Shown here piece after piece: positions 40,273 to 49,052 of a DNA stretch of 57,923 nucleotides. This stretch comes from Nonomuraea turcica (lineage in GTDB: Bacteria > Actinomycetota > Actinomycetes > Streptosporangiales > Streptosporangiaceae). Where the stretch lies: the NCBI RefSeq assembly GCF_030718205.1, contig NZ_JAUZQF010000045.1:1-57923 (forward strand), written 5' to 3'. Numbering within the stretch: the stretch's first letter is position 1; every line of letters starts with the position of its first letter. The position numbers and the translations under genes were made by a program. The notes under the pieces are model-generated. The model was not told the origin of the DNA, made no database searches, and saw nothing but the letters and a program-made list of their open reading frames with translations.

Positions 40273-41277
40273 ATGAACGACCCCACGCTGTACCCCATCG
40301 GAGACGCCGCGCGTCGCAGCGGCCTGAGCGTGAGCGCCGTCCGGTTCTACGCTGACTCAGGGCTCATCGAGCCCACGGGCCTGAACGAGGCCGGCCACCG
40401 GATGTACGACATCCACGCCATCGCCCGGCTTGAACTCGTCCGCACCCTGCGCGAGCTGGACACCGACCTGGACGAGATCCGCCGCCTGCTCGAAGGCGGC
40501 ACGACCCTGCACGACCTGCTCGCCACGCACCTGGAGATCGTCGAGCGCCAGGAGCGCACCCTGCGGGCCAGGCGGGCGGTACTCCGGACCCTGATCAAAC
40601 AGGGCGCCACGACTGCGCAGGCCGACCTGATGCACAAGCTCGTCTCGATGACCGACGAGGAACGCGAACAGACCATCGACGACTTCTGGAACGACGTCGG
40701 CGAGGACCTGGACGTCTCCGAGGGCTTCGTCGACCGGTTGCGGACGATTCGCCCGGTCCTGCCCGCGGACCCCACGGCCGCCCAGCTCGAGGCCTGGATC
40801 GAGCTGGCCGACCTGGTCTCGAACCGGGCGTTCCGCGACGCGGTCCGCACCTACTTGCACGACGCCTACTCCACACCGGAGGCCCGGGTCCTGGCGACCG
40901 AGCCGTTCCAGGCTTTCATACACGTGAACGGGGCCCCGCTCGTAGAGGAGCTCCTCGCCGCGTACCGTGCCGGAGAGTCCCCCCGGTCCCCTCGTGCCCA
41001 GCAGGCCATCACCCGCTTCATGGAAGCCGCCACCGCGTTGTCCGACACACCGCTCACCCCCGAAGTCCGAAACCGGATGGCCGACGGATACCGGCAGATG
41101 CCCGACATCCTTCGCCAGATCGCTGAGGAGGAAGCCACCTCCGAGAGCCCCACCTACGACGACACCCACGGCCGGTACCTGTCCCTGGTGGCGCTGATCA
41201 ACGGGACCGCGACCGAGGAGGACCACTACTCCATCCCCTCTGTCTGGATCGCCGACGCCATGCGCGCCGTGCTCTGA
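40273..41277 (+). CDS. MerR family regulator with long ligand domain
   Basis: 334 residues (337 if GTG 40264 is used). MerR helix-turn-helix: YPIGDAARRSGLSVSAVRFY, ADSGLIEPTGLNEAGHRMYD, then a coiled dimer helix with LRELDTDLDEIRRLLEGGTT. The remaining ~230 residues form an unusually long helical C-terminal domain, so this is a multidrug-type sensor (BmrR/TipAL-like size) rather than a metal sensor; no Cys cluster is present. The tight spacing of the operator and start suggests a leaderless, autoregulated transcript. Confidence 0.92.
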   Translation: MNDPTLYPIGDAARRSGLSVSAVRFYADSGLIEPTGLNEAGHRMYDIHAIARLELVRTLRELDTDLDEIRRLLEGGTTLHDLLATHLEIVERQERTLRARRAVLRTLIKQGATTAQADLMHKLVSMTDEEREQTIDDFWNDVGEDLDVSEGFVDRLRTIRPVLPADPTAAQLEAWIELADLVSNRAFRDAVRTYLHDAYSTPEARVLATEPFQAFIHVNGAPLVEELLAAYRAGESPRSPRAQQAITRFMEAATALSDTPLTPEVRNRMADGYRQMPDILRQIAEEEATSESPTYDDTHGRYLSLVALINGTATEEDHYSIPSVWIADAMRAVL

Positions 41278-41531
41278 TCGTGGAGGGACGACATGGACGC
41301 CCAAGCGCGTGAGCGAGCCTCAACTGCCCATATCGGCCCCAACGAGGCTGACTGCCCTCCAGCAGTCAGCCGCGCCTCACCTACACACCGGCGGCCCAGG
41401 GAATGCGCTGGACGCCGGAAGCGTCGCTGCACCCAGCGAGCACCACAGACAGTGACGACCTACGGAGAACACAGAGGGCTCAATCACCGGGCCTTACCAG
41501 GGCCGCCCACCGAAAGGGGCGTGCTGGGCGA
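41278..41531. other. No gene seen
   Basis: A frame from ATG 41293 runs 105 codons but is antisense-like at its end and lacks family features. CTGACTG...CAGTCAG (41349-41370) is a possible small terminator hairpin for the MerR gene. Confidence 0.4.
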
Positions 41532-41996
41532 TCAGGCCTCTCCGGCCTTCTGCGCGAGTGCCGCCTCGCGTTCGAGTGAGATATCCCGTAGAAGCGCGGT
41601 GTCCTGGTAGAACGAACGCTTTTTGGTGATCTTTCCGTTCGCCACGTCGACCAGCTCGAGAACGGTCATCCTCCACGGGTTGCCGTGGATATCAGTGCCA
41701 CTGTTCGTGGCCACCACCACCACGCGAGTGGGACCGTCGGCAATGAGCTCGTCGATGCTGATGGCTGAGATGTCCAACCGGGTCAGCTCGTGCATCCGGT
41801 GCCGCGCTGGCCCAATGGCGGCTCCCCCGTAGACGCCGCTGTCGGGGTGGCCCCAGTTGAGCTCGATCTCCTGCTCGTCGGTCAGCTCTTTGATCGTTGC
41901 GAAGTCCGGACCACCGGGTACACGGAGAACGGCTTCGTAGAAGCGGCGGACCACTTCCTTGTTCAGCTCGGGCTCGGTCGGGATTGCGCTCGGCAT
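41532..41996 (-). CDS. SnoaL-like NTF2-fold protein
   Basis: 154 residues: ELNKEVVRRFYEAVLRVPGG, EIELNWGHPDSGVYGGAAIG, RVVVVATNSGTDIHGNPWRM, VLELVDVANGKITKKRSFYQ. Ketosteroid-isomerase-like pocket with the YGG/WxM signatures. Just downstream of and co-oriented with the FAD monooxygenase (102-base gap), so probably in its operon. Such proteins act with flavin hydroxylases in polyketide tailoring or xenobiotic breakdown. Confidence 0.88.
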   Translation of the reverse strand: MPSAIPTEPELNKEVVRRFYEAVLRVPGGPDFATIKELTDEQEIELNWGHPDSGVYGGAAIGPARHRMHELTRLDISAISIDELIADGPTRVVVVATNSGTDIHGNPWRMTVLELVDVANGKITKKRSFYQDTALLRDISLEREAALAQKAGEA

Positions 41997-42097
41997 GGAA
42001 GTTTCCTTTCTCTCGAGGGTGCCCCGGAATCAGTGTGGATCCGGGGTGCTTGGGGCTGGTTCGCCCGCCGCGCGCTGGTCGGCTTTGCGGTGTCCTG

Positions 42098-43621
42098 TCA
42101 AGGTGTCGGGTCGCCGAACCAGCGGGTCGCGGCGTGCCGGAACGCCTCGCGATCGGGGTCATGGTCGTCGGTCCAGGCGGCGATGCCGTCGGGTCGGATC
42201 AGCAGCGCGCCGAATCCGAGGTCGTTGCTCACCGGCCCGCCCACGTAGCGGATCGGGCCTTTCCAGCTCATCGCCGCATCGTGCAGGCGATGGTCGGGGG
42301 TGAAGTCGAGTGCGATGCCGCGTCCTTCGCGCAGCAGGTCGCCGAGGCGGGTGCCGTCGGCGAGACGGAAGTCCGGGGCGGTCCGGCCGGCGAGTGGCTG
42401 GTCGCTGCCCAGGTCGTAGCGGTAGGACAGTCCTGAGGTGCTGCGGAACACGTGGGTGGTCCCGTCGCGGGTGTCGAGCAGGTCGTGGACCAGCCGTCGC
42501 AGGGCCGGGGCGTTGGGGCCCGGGTTCATGGTCGCGACCTGGGCGCGTGACCAGTCGAGGATCGCCGCGCCGATGGGGTGGCGTTCGGCGGTGTAGGTGT
42601 CGAGCAGGCCGTCTGGTGCGGTGCCGTGGATGGTGGCGGCGAGTTTCCAGCCGAGGTTCATGGCGTCGCCGATGCCGAGGTTGAGGCCCTGGCCGCCGAG
42701 CGGGGAGTGGATGTGGGCGGAATCGCCGGCGAGCAGGATGCGGCCGTTCCGGTAGGTCGTGGTCTGCATCGCGCGGTCGGTGAAGCTGGAGGCGAGATGG
42801 ACCTCGGTGAGTGTCGCGTCGGTGCCGGAGACCCGGCGCAGGACCGTCTGGAGGTGCTCGCGCGTCAGCGGCTGGGAGCGGTCGAAGGCGCCGCCGTCGA
42901 AGTCCATCATGCCCAGGTGTCCCTCGAAGGGCGTCCGCAGGTACATGCCGGTTGGCGTCAGGTTGAAGCCCAGGTCCAGCTTCTGCGGATCGGCGAAGGT
43001 GACGCGGGCGGCGTAGCCGGTGAACAGCGGTTCGGTGCCGACGAAGTCAAAGCCCGCCTGTTCGCGCACCGTGCTGCGTCCGCCGTCGCATCCCACAAGC
43101 CAGCGCGCCTGGTAGTCGCGCCCGCCGACTCGTGTGACGACAGTGTCGCCGTCCTGGGTCACGGCCTCGACGGGAACGCCCCGCAGGATCTGCACGCCGA
43201 GCCTGGCCGCCTGCTCGGCCAGTACCGTCCCGACCGCCTCGAGGCTGGTCATGATGCCCTCCATCGCCGGGCCGGGCAGCCGGAACGGGAGGGCGGCGGC
43301 GTCGATGTCGGCCGGGTCGAGCCGCATGCCCGCGAAGTGGCTCACGTCACGAGGAGCCGGCGGCTCGTGCGCGTCGGGGTCCGCGCCGATCTTCTCCTCG
43401 TCGGCGCCTGAGGCTTTCAGCAGCTCTTCCAGCATCCCGCGGCGGTAGAACATCTCGACCGATCCGGCGTTCAGGCCCCGCATCCCCAACGGGAGCGCCT
43501 TCCACGGCGAGGTCTGCCCCTGGTCCCGCTCCAGCACCAGGACCGAGCAGCCCGCCAGCGCGAGCTCACCGGCAAGGAACAGGCCCACCGGGCCGGCACC
43601 CACAATCACCACGTCATACAC
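42098..43621 (-). CDS. FAD-dependent aromatic monooxygenase (PHBH/UbiH type)
   Basis: 507 residues. GTG 43621 with GGAGG 6 bases ahead opens YDVVIVGAGPVGLFLAGELA (FAD Rossmann), then ARWLVGCDGGRSTVREQAGF (DG motif) and ILLAGDSAHIHSPLGGQGLN (GD motif), then a C-terminal thioredoxin-like domain (ALLIRPDGIAAWTDD). The size and C-terminal domain match the class that includes polyketide hydroxylases and rifampicin/tetracycline monooxygenases. Controlled, by inference, by the divergent TetR gene through three tandem dyads at 43672-43724. Confidence 0.95.
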   Translation of the reverse strand: MYDVVIVGAGPVGLFLAGELALAGCSVLVLERDQGQTSPWKALPLGMRGLNAGSVEMFYRRGMLEELLKASGADEEKIGADPDAHEPPAPRDVSHFAGMRLDPADIDAAALPFRLPGPAMEGIMTSLEAVGTVLAEQAARLGVQILRGVPVEAVTQDGDTVVTRVGGRDYQARWLVGCDGGRSTVREQAGFDFVGTEPLFTGYAARVTFADPQKLDLGFNLTPTGMYLRTPFEGHLGMMDFDGGAFDRSQPLTREHLQTVLRRVSGTDATLTEVHLASSFTDRAMQTTTYRNGRILLAGDSAHIHSPLGGQGLNLGIGDAMNLGWKLAATIHGTAPDGLLDTYTAERHPIGAAILDWSRAQVATMNPGPNAPALRRLVHDLLDTRDGTTHVFRSTSGLSYRYDLGSDQPLAGRTAPDFRLADGTRLGDLLREGRGIALDFTPDHRLHDAAMSWKGPIRYVGGPVSNDLGFGALLIRPDGIAAWTDDHDPDREAFRHAATRWFGDPTP

Positions 43622-43671
43622 GTTGAGCCTCCTTCGATCAGGATCGCCCGGCGAGACCCCAGGCAGGCTTA

Positions 43672-43724
43672 TGGAGCATTGCTCCAATACTGGAACGGTA
43701 CTCCATGTTGGATCAATGCTCCAA
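43672..43724. promoter_or_regulatory. Three tandem TGGA...TCCA dyads, TetR operators
   Basis: TGGAGCATTGCTCCA (43672-43686, perfect), TGGAACGGTACTCCA (43691-43705, degenerate) and TTGGATCAATGCTCCAA (43708-43724, one mismatch pair) occur with a period of about 18-19 bases between the monooxygenase and TetR starts. Confidence 0.85.
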
Positions 43725-43743
43725 ACCTGCCAGAATGACAGGC

Positions 43744-44520
43744 ATGGCCATACGGACACGTCAGTCACAGCGACGCAGGCAGGTGCTCACCCGGGAGCGC
43801 ATCGTCGAGACCGCTGTCGAGCTGCTGGACGCGGTGGGCGAGGGCGCCCTGACGGTCCGGGCGCTGACCAGCCGCCTGGCCACCGGTCCCGGCGCGATCT
43901 ACTGGCACATCGGCAACATGAACGAGCTGCTGGAGGCCGCGACCGACGTCGTCGTCGCCACCGCCCTGGACACGCGCCCCACCCAGCCCGCGGGAACCAC
44001 CGAAGCCGGCGGGGCTGTAGGCACGCCCCAGGACGAGATCCGCGCCGTCGCACTCGGCCTGTTCGACGCGGTCACCGAACACCCATGGCTCGCCGCCCAG
44101 CTCGCGGTCCAGCTCACCCGCAACCCCTGGGGACCGGTGACATTGCGGATCTTCGAAAGCATCGGCCGGCCGGTCCGCACGCTGGGCGTGCCGCAAGGCG
44201 ACTGGTTCACCACGACGTCGACACTGGTCCACTACCTTCTCGGCGCCACCGCCCAGACCTCTCAGAAGACCGGCGACGACACCGTCCCCGGCTCCGAAGC
44301 GGACCGCGCCGAGTTCCTCAACACCGCATCCAGGGCATGGCAAGACCTCGACCCCGACGACTACCCGTTCATCCGGGCCATCGCAGAGCAGATGCGCGAG
44401 CACGACGACCGCGAACAATTCCTCACCGGCATCGACCTCGTCCTCACCGGCATCACCACCCTCCATCCACCCACCACATCAAGACCCCCTGCTCCTGAGC
44501 GCCTCCCCAGCCCCGATTAG
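43744..44520 (+). CDS. TetR family regulator (TetR_C class)
   Basis: 258 residues from ATG 43744 (ATG 43735 and a further start at 43705 are possible; the latter lies in an operator). Helix-turn-helix VELLDAVGEGALTVRALTSR, GPGAIYWHIGNMNELLEAAT, the pattern of classical tetracycline-repressor-type proteins (GxxALYWHxxxKxxLL), with a long C-terminal ligand domain. Pairing with an FAD monooxygenase mirrors drug-inactivating modules. Confidence 0.93.
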   Translation: MAIRTRQSQRRRQVLTRERIVETAVELLDAVGEGALTVRALTSRLATGPGAIYWHIGNMNELLEAATDVVVATALDTRPTQPAGTTEAGGAVGTPQDEIRAVALGLFDAVTEHPWLAAQLAVQLTRNPWGPVTLRIFESIGRPVRTLGVPQGDWFTTTSTLVHYLLGATAQTSQKTGDDTVPGSEADRAEFLNTASRAWQDLDPDDYPFIRAIAEQMREHDDREQFLTGIDLVLTGITTLHPPTTSRPPAPERLPSPD

Positions 44521-44689
44521 GTCTGCGTTGGGCACGCCACAAAGGGTGTCTGGAATTGGGCAGTTCCCCGGCGGGAAGCCAAAAGCCCACCCCCACGCTC
44601 CACTTACTGCGCTACCGTGACCAGTAAGTGCGATATCAGCCCACTTAACAGTCGACTATCGGCGGAATTCACGTTGCCATGGAGGTTTT

Positions 44690-45043
44690 GTGAGATACCG
44701 AGGGTCTCTTCCGAAGAGAATAGTCGGACGGGTCAATGCCTGCGTGAGCACCCTGCGTTCGTCTCCTCGATGGGGCACACTGGTCAGTAAACGCCTCACG
44801 ATCGTCACCTACACGGGACGACGGACCGGGCGCACCTTCAGCACACCCGTCGCCTACCGGCGCGTAGCCGATGTCGTCACGATCGGCGTTCAATTTCCCG
44901 AAGCCAAGTCGTGGTGGCGCAACTTCGGGGACATGGGTGGCCCGATGTCGCTACACCTGGATGGAACCGACCGCACGGGGCACGCGATCGCTCGACGTGA
45001 CGAAAAGGGCCGCGTAACCATCACCGTACGTCTTGGCGACTGA
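44690..45043 (+). CDS. Deazaflavin (F420)-dependent nitroreductase-like / split-barrel protein
   Basis: 117 residues. LTIVTYTGRRTGRTFSTPVA followed by DVVTIGV and SWWRNFGDMGGPM is the core of the Ddn/F420H(2)-dependent split-barrel family (TYTGRKSGKxRxxPV, WWxN). The GTG start has GGAGG 4 bases ahead; the N-terminal basic helix is typical. It probably binds F420 or reduces quinones; no partner gene is adjacent. Confidence 0.82.
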   Translation: MRYRGSLPKRIVGRVNACVSTLRSSPRWGTLVSKRLTIVTYTGRRTGRTFSTPVAYRRVADVVTIGVQFPEAKSWWRNFGDMGGPMSLHLDGTDRTGHAIARRDEKGRVTITVRLGD

Positions 45044-45559
45044 TCAAGCCACGTATCAGCGCTATCCCGATTACAGGCGGTACGAGAGTCCGCGAAAGCT
45101 GTGAAGAGCCGTTTGGAAAAGCTTGTATTCCGCACCGGTATGAGGCAACGCCCAAATCTGAACGGGTTCGAAATCTATCAATACCCGCCAGCTCGACAAG
45201 GGCGAACCAGGCCCTCGCTGAGCATGAGAAGACACAGGCGGCAGAGGAGGCTGAACTTCGCCATCGCCTGCAGAGCCACTGACATCAACGGCGGGCACGA
45301 CCCGGCCGCCCGCCACCGTCGGCAACGGCAGCTCCGCCAACGCCCGCCGGAGCCGGGCGATCTCGATCCGGCCCTGGTTCAGTGGCCATAGAGCGCGCCA
45401 TGACCACGCCGGTCAGCCAAACCCGCGCCGTCGGCGTGGGCACATGCCAGAGTGGACCGCACGGCCACCACCCTTCTCCTCGAAGCACTCCCACGACGAA
45501 GATGAGGCTGGTGGCCGGCCACCGCATGCGTCCCGGATTTTGGATAAGAACAGCTCACG
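45044..45559. other. About 500 bases with no assignable gene
   Basis: Short frames on both strands lack recognisable motifs. The stretch lies between an intact gene and several transposon/enzyme scraps and is probably decayed DNA. Confidence 0.4.
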
Positions 45560-45645
45560 CTTCTCCAGCACCCAGGTCGCGTACACCATGCGCTCGGCGA
45601 GGGCCTCGGTCTCACCCGGGAACCTGACGCCGGTCTCGCTCACCG
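45560..45645 (-). pseudogene. Fragment of a second SgcJ-like protein
   Basis: SETGVRFPGETEALAERMVY followed by ATWVLEKR parallels SESAILFAGETEVPDDLRKV and NATWVFEKR of the intact SgcJ-like gene at 45751, in the same orientation. The order and spacing of the conserved residues are identical, so this is the scrap of a tandem copy. Confidence 0.7.
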
Positions 45646-45651
45646 CGACCG

Positions 45652-45720
45652 ATGTGGCTGCGCCAGCGCGTGGAATCGGTAATCGAAACGCTCAATGACC
45701 GGCTCGGCATCGAACGTCCC
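45652..45720 (+). mobile_element. IS982-like transposase scrap
   Basis: WLRQRVESVIETLNDRLGIE followed by RPGA resembles the C-terminal catalytic stretch of IS982-family transposases (RxRVESVxxTLKxQLxLExHG). Only ~22 codons, located exactly between the intact SgcJ-like gene and the fragment of its copy. Confidence 0.5.
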
Positions 45721-45750
45721 GGGGCTTACTTCGCGCCGCGCAACCGCGGC

Positions 45751-46164
45751 TCACTGCTCAGGCGCCAGCACCGGGCTGTTGTGATAGGCGGCGATCAGCC
45801 ACTGGCCGTCCCGCTTCTCGAAAACCCAGGTCGCGTTCACCTTACGCAGGTCGTCCGGAACCTCGGTCTCGCCGGCGAACAGGATGGCGGATTCGCTGAC
45901 GACGATCGCGCCGTCCCTGCCGACGAAGCGGATGCTGAGCTGCTTGTTGTAGGTCGAGCTGCCCTTGAGCGGCCCCTCGAAGGCCAGGGCCATGTTCTGA
46001 CGGATCACGTCACGGCTGTCGCGGAGCGAGCCGGTCATGATGGCGGTCGCGTCCGCGGTGTAGTTGGCCACCATGCCGTCGGCGTCGCCGGCCTCCCACG
46101 CCTTGTAGGAATCAACCAGCACGGCCTGGATTGCGGCCTCGTCTTCCACACGAGTGTTCGACAT
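45751..46164 (-). CDS. SgcJ/EcaC family NTF2-fold protein
   Basis: 137 residues: EDEAAIQAVLVDSYKAWEAG, DADGMVANYTADATAIMTG, SLRDSRDVIRQNMALAFEG, NATWVFEKRDGQWLIAAYHN. DUF4440-type pocket protein named after enediyne cluster members; the role is not established. Fourth NTF2-like gene in the window. No regulator is directly adjacent; a fragment of a tandem copy lies downstream (45560-45645). Confidence 0.9.
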   Translation of the reverse strand: MSNTRVEDEAAIQAVLVDSYKAWEAGDADGMVANYTADATAIMTGSLRDSRDVIRQNMALAFEGPLKGSSTYNKQLSIRFVGRDGAIVVSESAILFAGETEVPDDLRKVNATWVFEKRDGQWLIAAYHNSPVLAPEQ

Positions 46165-46416
46165 CAGATTCTCCCTTGTGATCGGCTCGCCCGGGGTATT
46201 CCGGCGAACTCGCCATACATACCGGCGGCGGGGTCGGAACTCATCGCGCCCGCGGCCAAGAGATGTTGAGGCGTGCTCGGCGCACAGGGCGGGCGACGTG
46301 ACGAGGCCCGGTCATCGCCCGCGCAGTCGCAACGACACCGCCTCCGCGAGCAAGCCCAAAGACGTCACCTCCATCGCGGATAAGGGCCGATGGAGGCACC
46401 GAGGATGAGTCGACCG
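46165..46416. other. Intergenic stretch with a possible IS5 scrap
   Basis: The plus-frame KPKDVTSIADKGRWRHRG near 46350-46408 echoes DVMTFADKGHQGARG of the IS5-type fragment at 38190. Otherwise nothing is recognised. Confidence 0.3.
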
Positions 46417-47208
46417 TCAGCGCGTCAGCGCGGCGCCCAGCAGGCGGATCACCTCGGCCTCGCCGGGGTTGACGTCGTCGCTGGATGGCGCGTGTTCGGT
46501 GATGGCTGCCCCGATGATGTCGTCCACCTGGGAGATGAGGTCGATCAGTCGCTGCGGCTGCACGCCGTTCGGCTCCGGGTAGCAGGTTGCGCCAAAGGCG
46601 GTGGGCTCCAGGACGTCGAGGTCGATGTGGACGTACACGGGGCCGCGCAGACCGTCGAGTGCGCGCTCCAGGTCGTCGACGCCGTGCCTGCGCAGGCCGG
46701 TCTTCGCGAGGTACTCGTGCTCGGACGCGTCGCCCGCTCGCTCTCCAGCGATGATCACCTGATGTGGTGCCAGCGGATGCTCGAGGGTGAGGCCGGTCGG
46801 TCCGTCTCCGAGCAGGGCGCGCACCACCATCCCGTGGAAGGCGCCCGATGGCAGCGTCTGCGGGCTGTAGACGTCCGGGTGGGCATCGATCCACAGCACC
46901 GTCAAGGCATCCCCATAGCGGGTGTGGGCAGCGGCGATCGGCGGGATGTCGACCGCGCAATCGCCGCCAATAGTGATCACCCGGTCGTCGATGCCGGCCA
47001 GTGCCTTCTGCGTCAGCCGCTGGTTTTCCACGAGCACGTCGTAGGCGCGGATCCCGGCGGCCTTGTCCCCGCCCGTTTCAAGCACCGGCACGGTCACCAC
47101 CGTGTCGGCCGGAACGAGCTCGGCGGCGCGGCGAGCGCCGACCATCAGCTGCGGCGCCTTGCTCGACGCCGATCCTTGCCATTGGGGTACGCAGAGCACA
47201 GTCGTCAT
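46417..47208 (-). CDS. Arginase-fold (ureohydrolase superfamily) protein
   Basis: 263 residues. The metal-binding motifs are visible: GGDCAVD at 81-87, DAHPD at 108-112 (Asp108, His110, Asp112), SGAFHGM at 121-127 and HIDLDVLEP at 194-202 (Asp196, Asp198). The first motif has Cys84 where arginases and agmatinases have His, a substitution I associate with actinobacterial homologues of uncertain substrate. So it may be a ureohydrolase on a different guanidino substrate or have lost activity. Divergent from the serine hydrolase pseudogene at 47436. Confidence 0.85.
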   Translation of the reverse strand: MTTVLCVPQWQGSASSKAPQLMVGARRAAELVPADTVVTVPVLETGGDKAAGIRAYDVLVENQRLTQKALAGIDDRVITIGGDCAVDIPPIAAAHTRYGDALTVLWIDAHPDVYSPQTLPSGAFHGMVVRALLGDGPTGLTLEHPLAPHQVIIAGERAGDASEHEYLAKTGLRRHGVDDLERALDGLRGPVYVHIDLDVLEPTAFGATCYPEPNGVQPQRLIDLISQVDDIIGAAITEHAPSSDDVNPGEAEVIRLLGAALTR

Positions 47209-47435
47209 GCGGCGACAATACGAGATGCCAGAATCAAGGGTCTAGATCGATCTCTTGGTTCATTATGGAAATTTCCACCAGATCGGCACGATGACAGGAA
47301 CTTATCCAGAAAGGTCTGTCATGCCCGCCCCGGTGCCGGACGAATCGGCGGCCGACAGCCCGGCTTGACGGCGGTCGTCTCGTCGCGCAGGAAATTCCGG
47401 AGAAATCGGGCAGTCCGCCTTGTTAGGGTGCCCGA

Positions 47436-48865
47436 ATGAGTTCTCAGCCGGCCTTGCTACCGCGCTCGACACCGGCGGCTTCGGGGGTCTCGTCCCGTTC
47501 GATCGCCGCGTTGCTGGACCGGCTCGAAGCACAATCCGTCGAGCTCCACTCCATCATGGCCGTACGCCACGGTCACGTCGTCGCCGAAGGCTGGTGGGCG
47601 CCGTACTCGGCCGGGCGCCCGCATCTGCTCTATTCGCTGACCAAGTCGTTCACCTCGGTCGCGGTGGGGCTCGCGATCGCCGACGGGCTGCTCTCGCTGG
47701 ACGATCGGGTGGTGGACGTGTTGCCCGACCACGTTCCGGCCGACATTTCCGAGCAGGGACGCCGCCTCACCGTGCACCACCTGCTGTCCATGACGGCCGG
47801 GCACAGCACGGACAGTCTCGCCGAGGCCTGGCAGCTGGAACCGGGCGACCTGGTGAAGGGCTTTCTGCGCGTACCGTTCTCCGAGCCCGAGGGAACCCGG
47901 CACACCTACGACAATGCGACCACGTTCGTCCTGGCCCGGATGGTGGAACGGGTCACCGGTCGCGGCCTGCCGGAGCTGCTCGACGACCGCCTGTTCCAGC
48001 CGATGGGCGTCGACCACGCCGAATGGGATCGGGTGGCGAGCGGTGCCGCCTTCGGATTCCACGGGCTGCACCTCACGACCGAGGCCGTCGCCGCTTTCGG
48101 CGAGTTACTGCTGCGCGGAGGCGTCTGGGGCGACCGCCGGCTCGTCCCGCGCGAATGGGTGGAGCTCGCAACCAAACGGCACATCGAGACCCGGCAACTC
48201 GAGGACGGCTCGGCTACCCCGACTTTCTTTGCGGGTACGGCTACCAGTTCTGGATGTCGCGTCACGGTTACCACGGCAACGGCGCCTTCGGCCAGCAATG
48301 CGTGGTCGTCCCGTCCCACGATCTCGTGGTCGTCCTCACCGCCGCCGTCGAGCAGACACACGCCCTGCCGAGTGTCCTTTGGGACTACCTGCTGCCCGGC
48401 CTGGATGACGCGGGAAGCCCCCGGGACGACGAGATCCTCGCCGATCGGCTGCGGCGGCTGTCACTCGCGCCGGTGCCGGGTTCGGCTGCCCCTTCCCGTT
48501 CCGGTGCGGCGAGGATCGACGCCTCCGCCGAGGATTCGGCCCTGTCTGACGGAACCACGGTGGCCGTCGAGCCGGTGGACGGCGGATGGCACCTGCAACT
48601 CGGGTCGTCCCTCAAGGTCGCCGTCGGCCACGGCGCATGGTGGGAAAGTTCGCCGCTCGGCCGCCCGGTCGTTGCCGCCGGCGCCTGGCAGGGCAACACG
48701 TTCGTCGCCGACCTCTACGTCATCACCACCCCGCACCGGGTCCGGCTGGTGCTCGACGCCGACGCGGGGACAGCGGCGGCGACGTGGAGCACCGTGCCCC
48801 TGACCAGCCCCAGCCTGGAGTTGCATCTGCGGTCGCCGCTGATGACCCGGCCCGACGTCGCCTAG
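47436..48865 (+). pseudogene. Serine beta-lactamase-like hydrolase, frameshifted
   Basis: The N-terminal ~258 codons read a class C beta-lactamase/esterase fold with S67xxK70 (YSLTKSF) and Y158xN160 (TYDNATTF). Near 48212 the coding frame shifts by one base: the family continues LGYPDFLCGYGYQFWMSRHG, YHGNGAFGQQCVVVPSHD in a different frame, ending at TAG 48865. With a single base restored in GAGGACGG|CTCGGC the protein would be about 476 residues. Either a recent inactivation or a sequencing error; GC-rich context allows both. Confidence 0.88.
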
Positions 48866-49052
48866 TACTCCAGTGACACTTCGCGATCTTGGGGTTGGAC
48901 AGGGCCGCCGGTCGAGCTGGCTGAGCGGTAGGACGGGTACGCCTGGCCTTCGGCGCGGGCGAACTCGCACATGCTGGCCGCGCCGCCACCGGGGTCCTTC
49001 CCGGGGGTGGACGAGGCGGACGTCTACGTCTTCCTGGGGCGGCACGCCTGAA

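Noticed and set aside
40240..41277. Calling the MerR protein SoxR because of its dyad
   Set aside because: No CX2CXCX5C iron-sulphur cluster motif, a much longer protein, and a spacer length different from the SoxR box.
47291..47368. 25-residue small open frame between the arginase-fold and serine hydrolase genes
   Set aside because: No ribosome site and no features; such frames are expected by chance.
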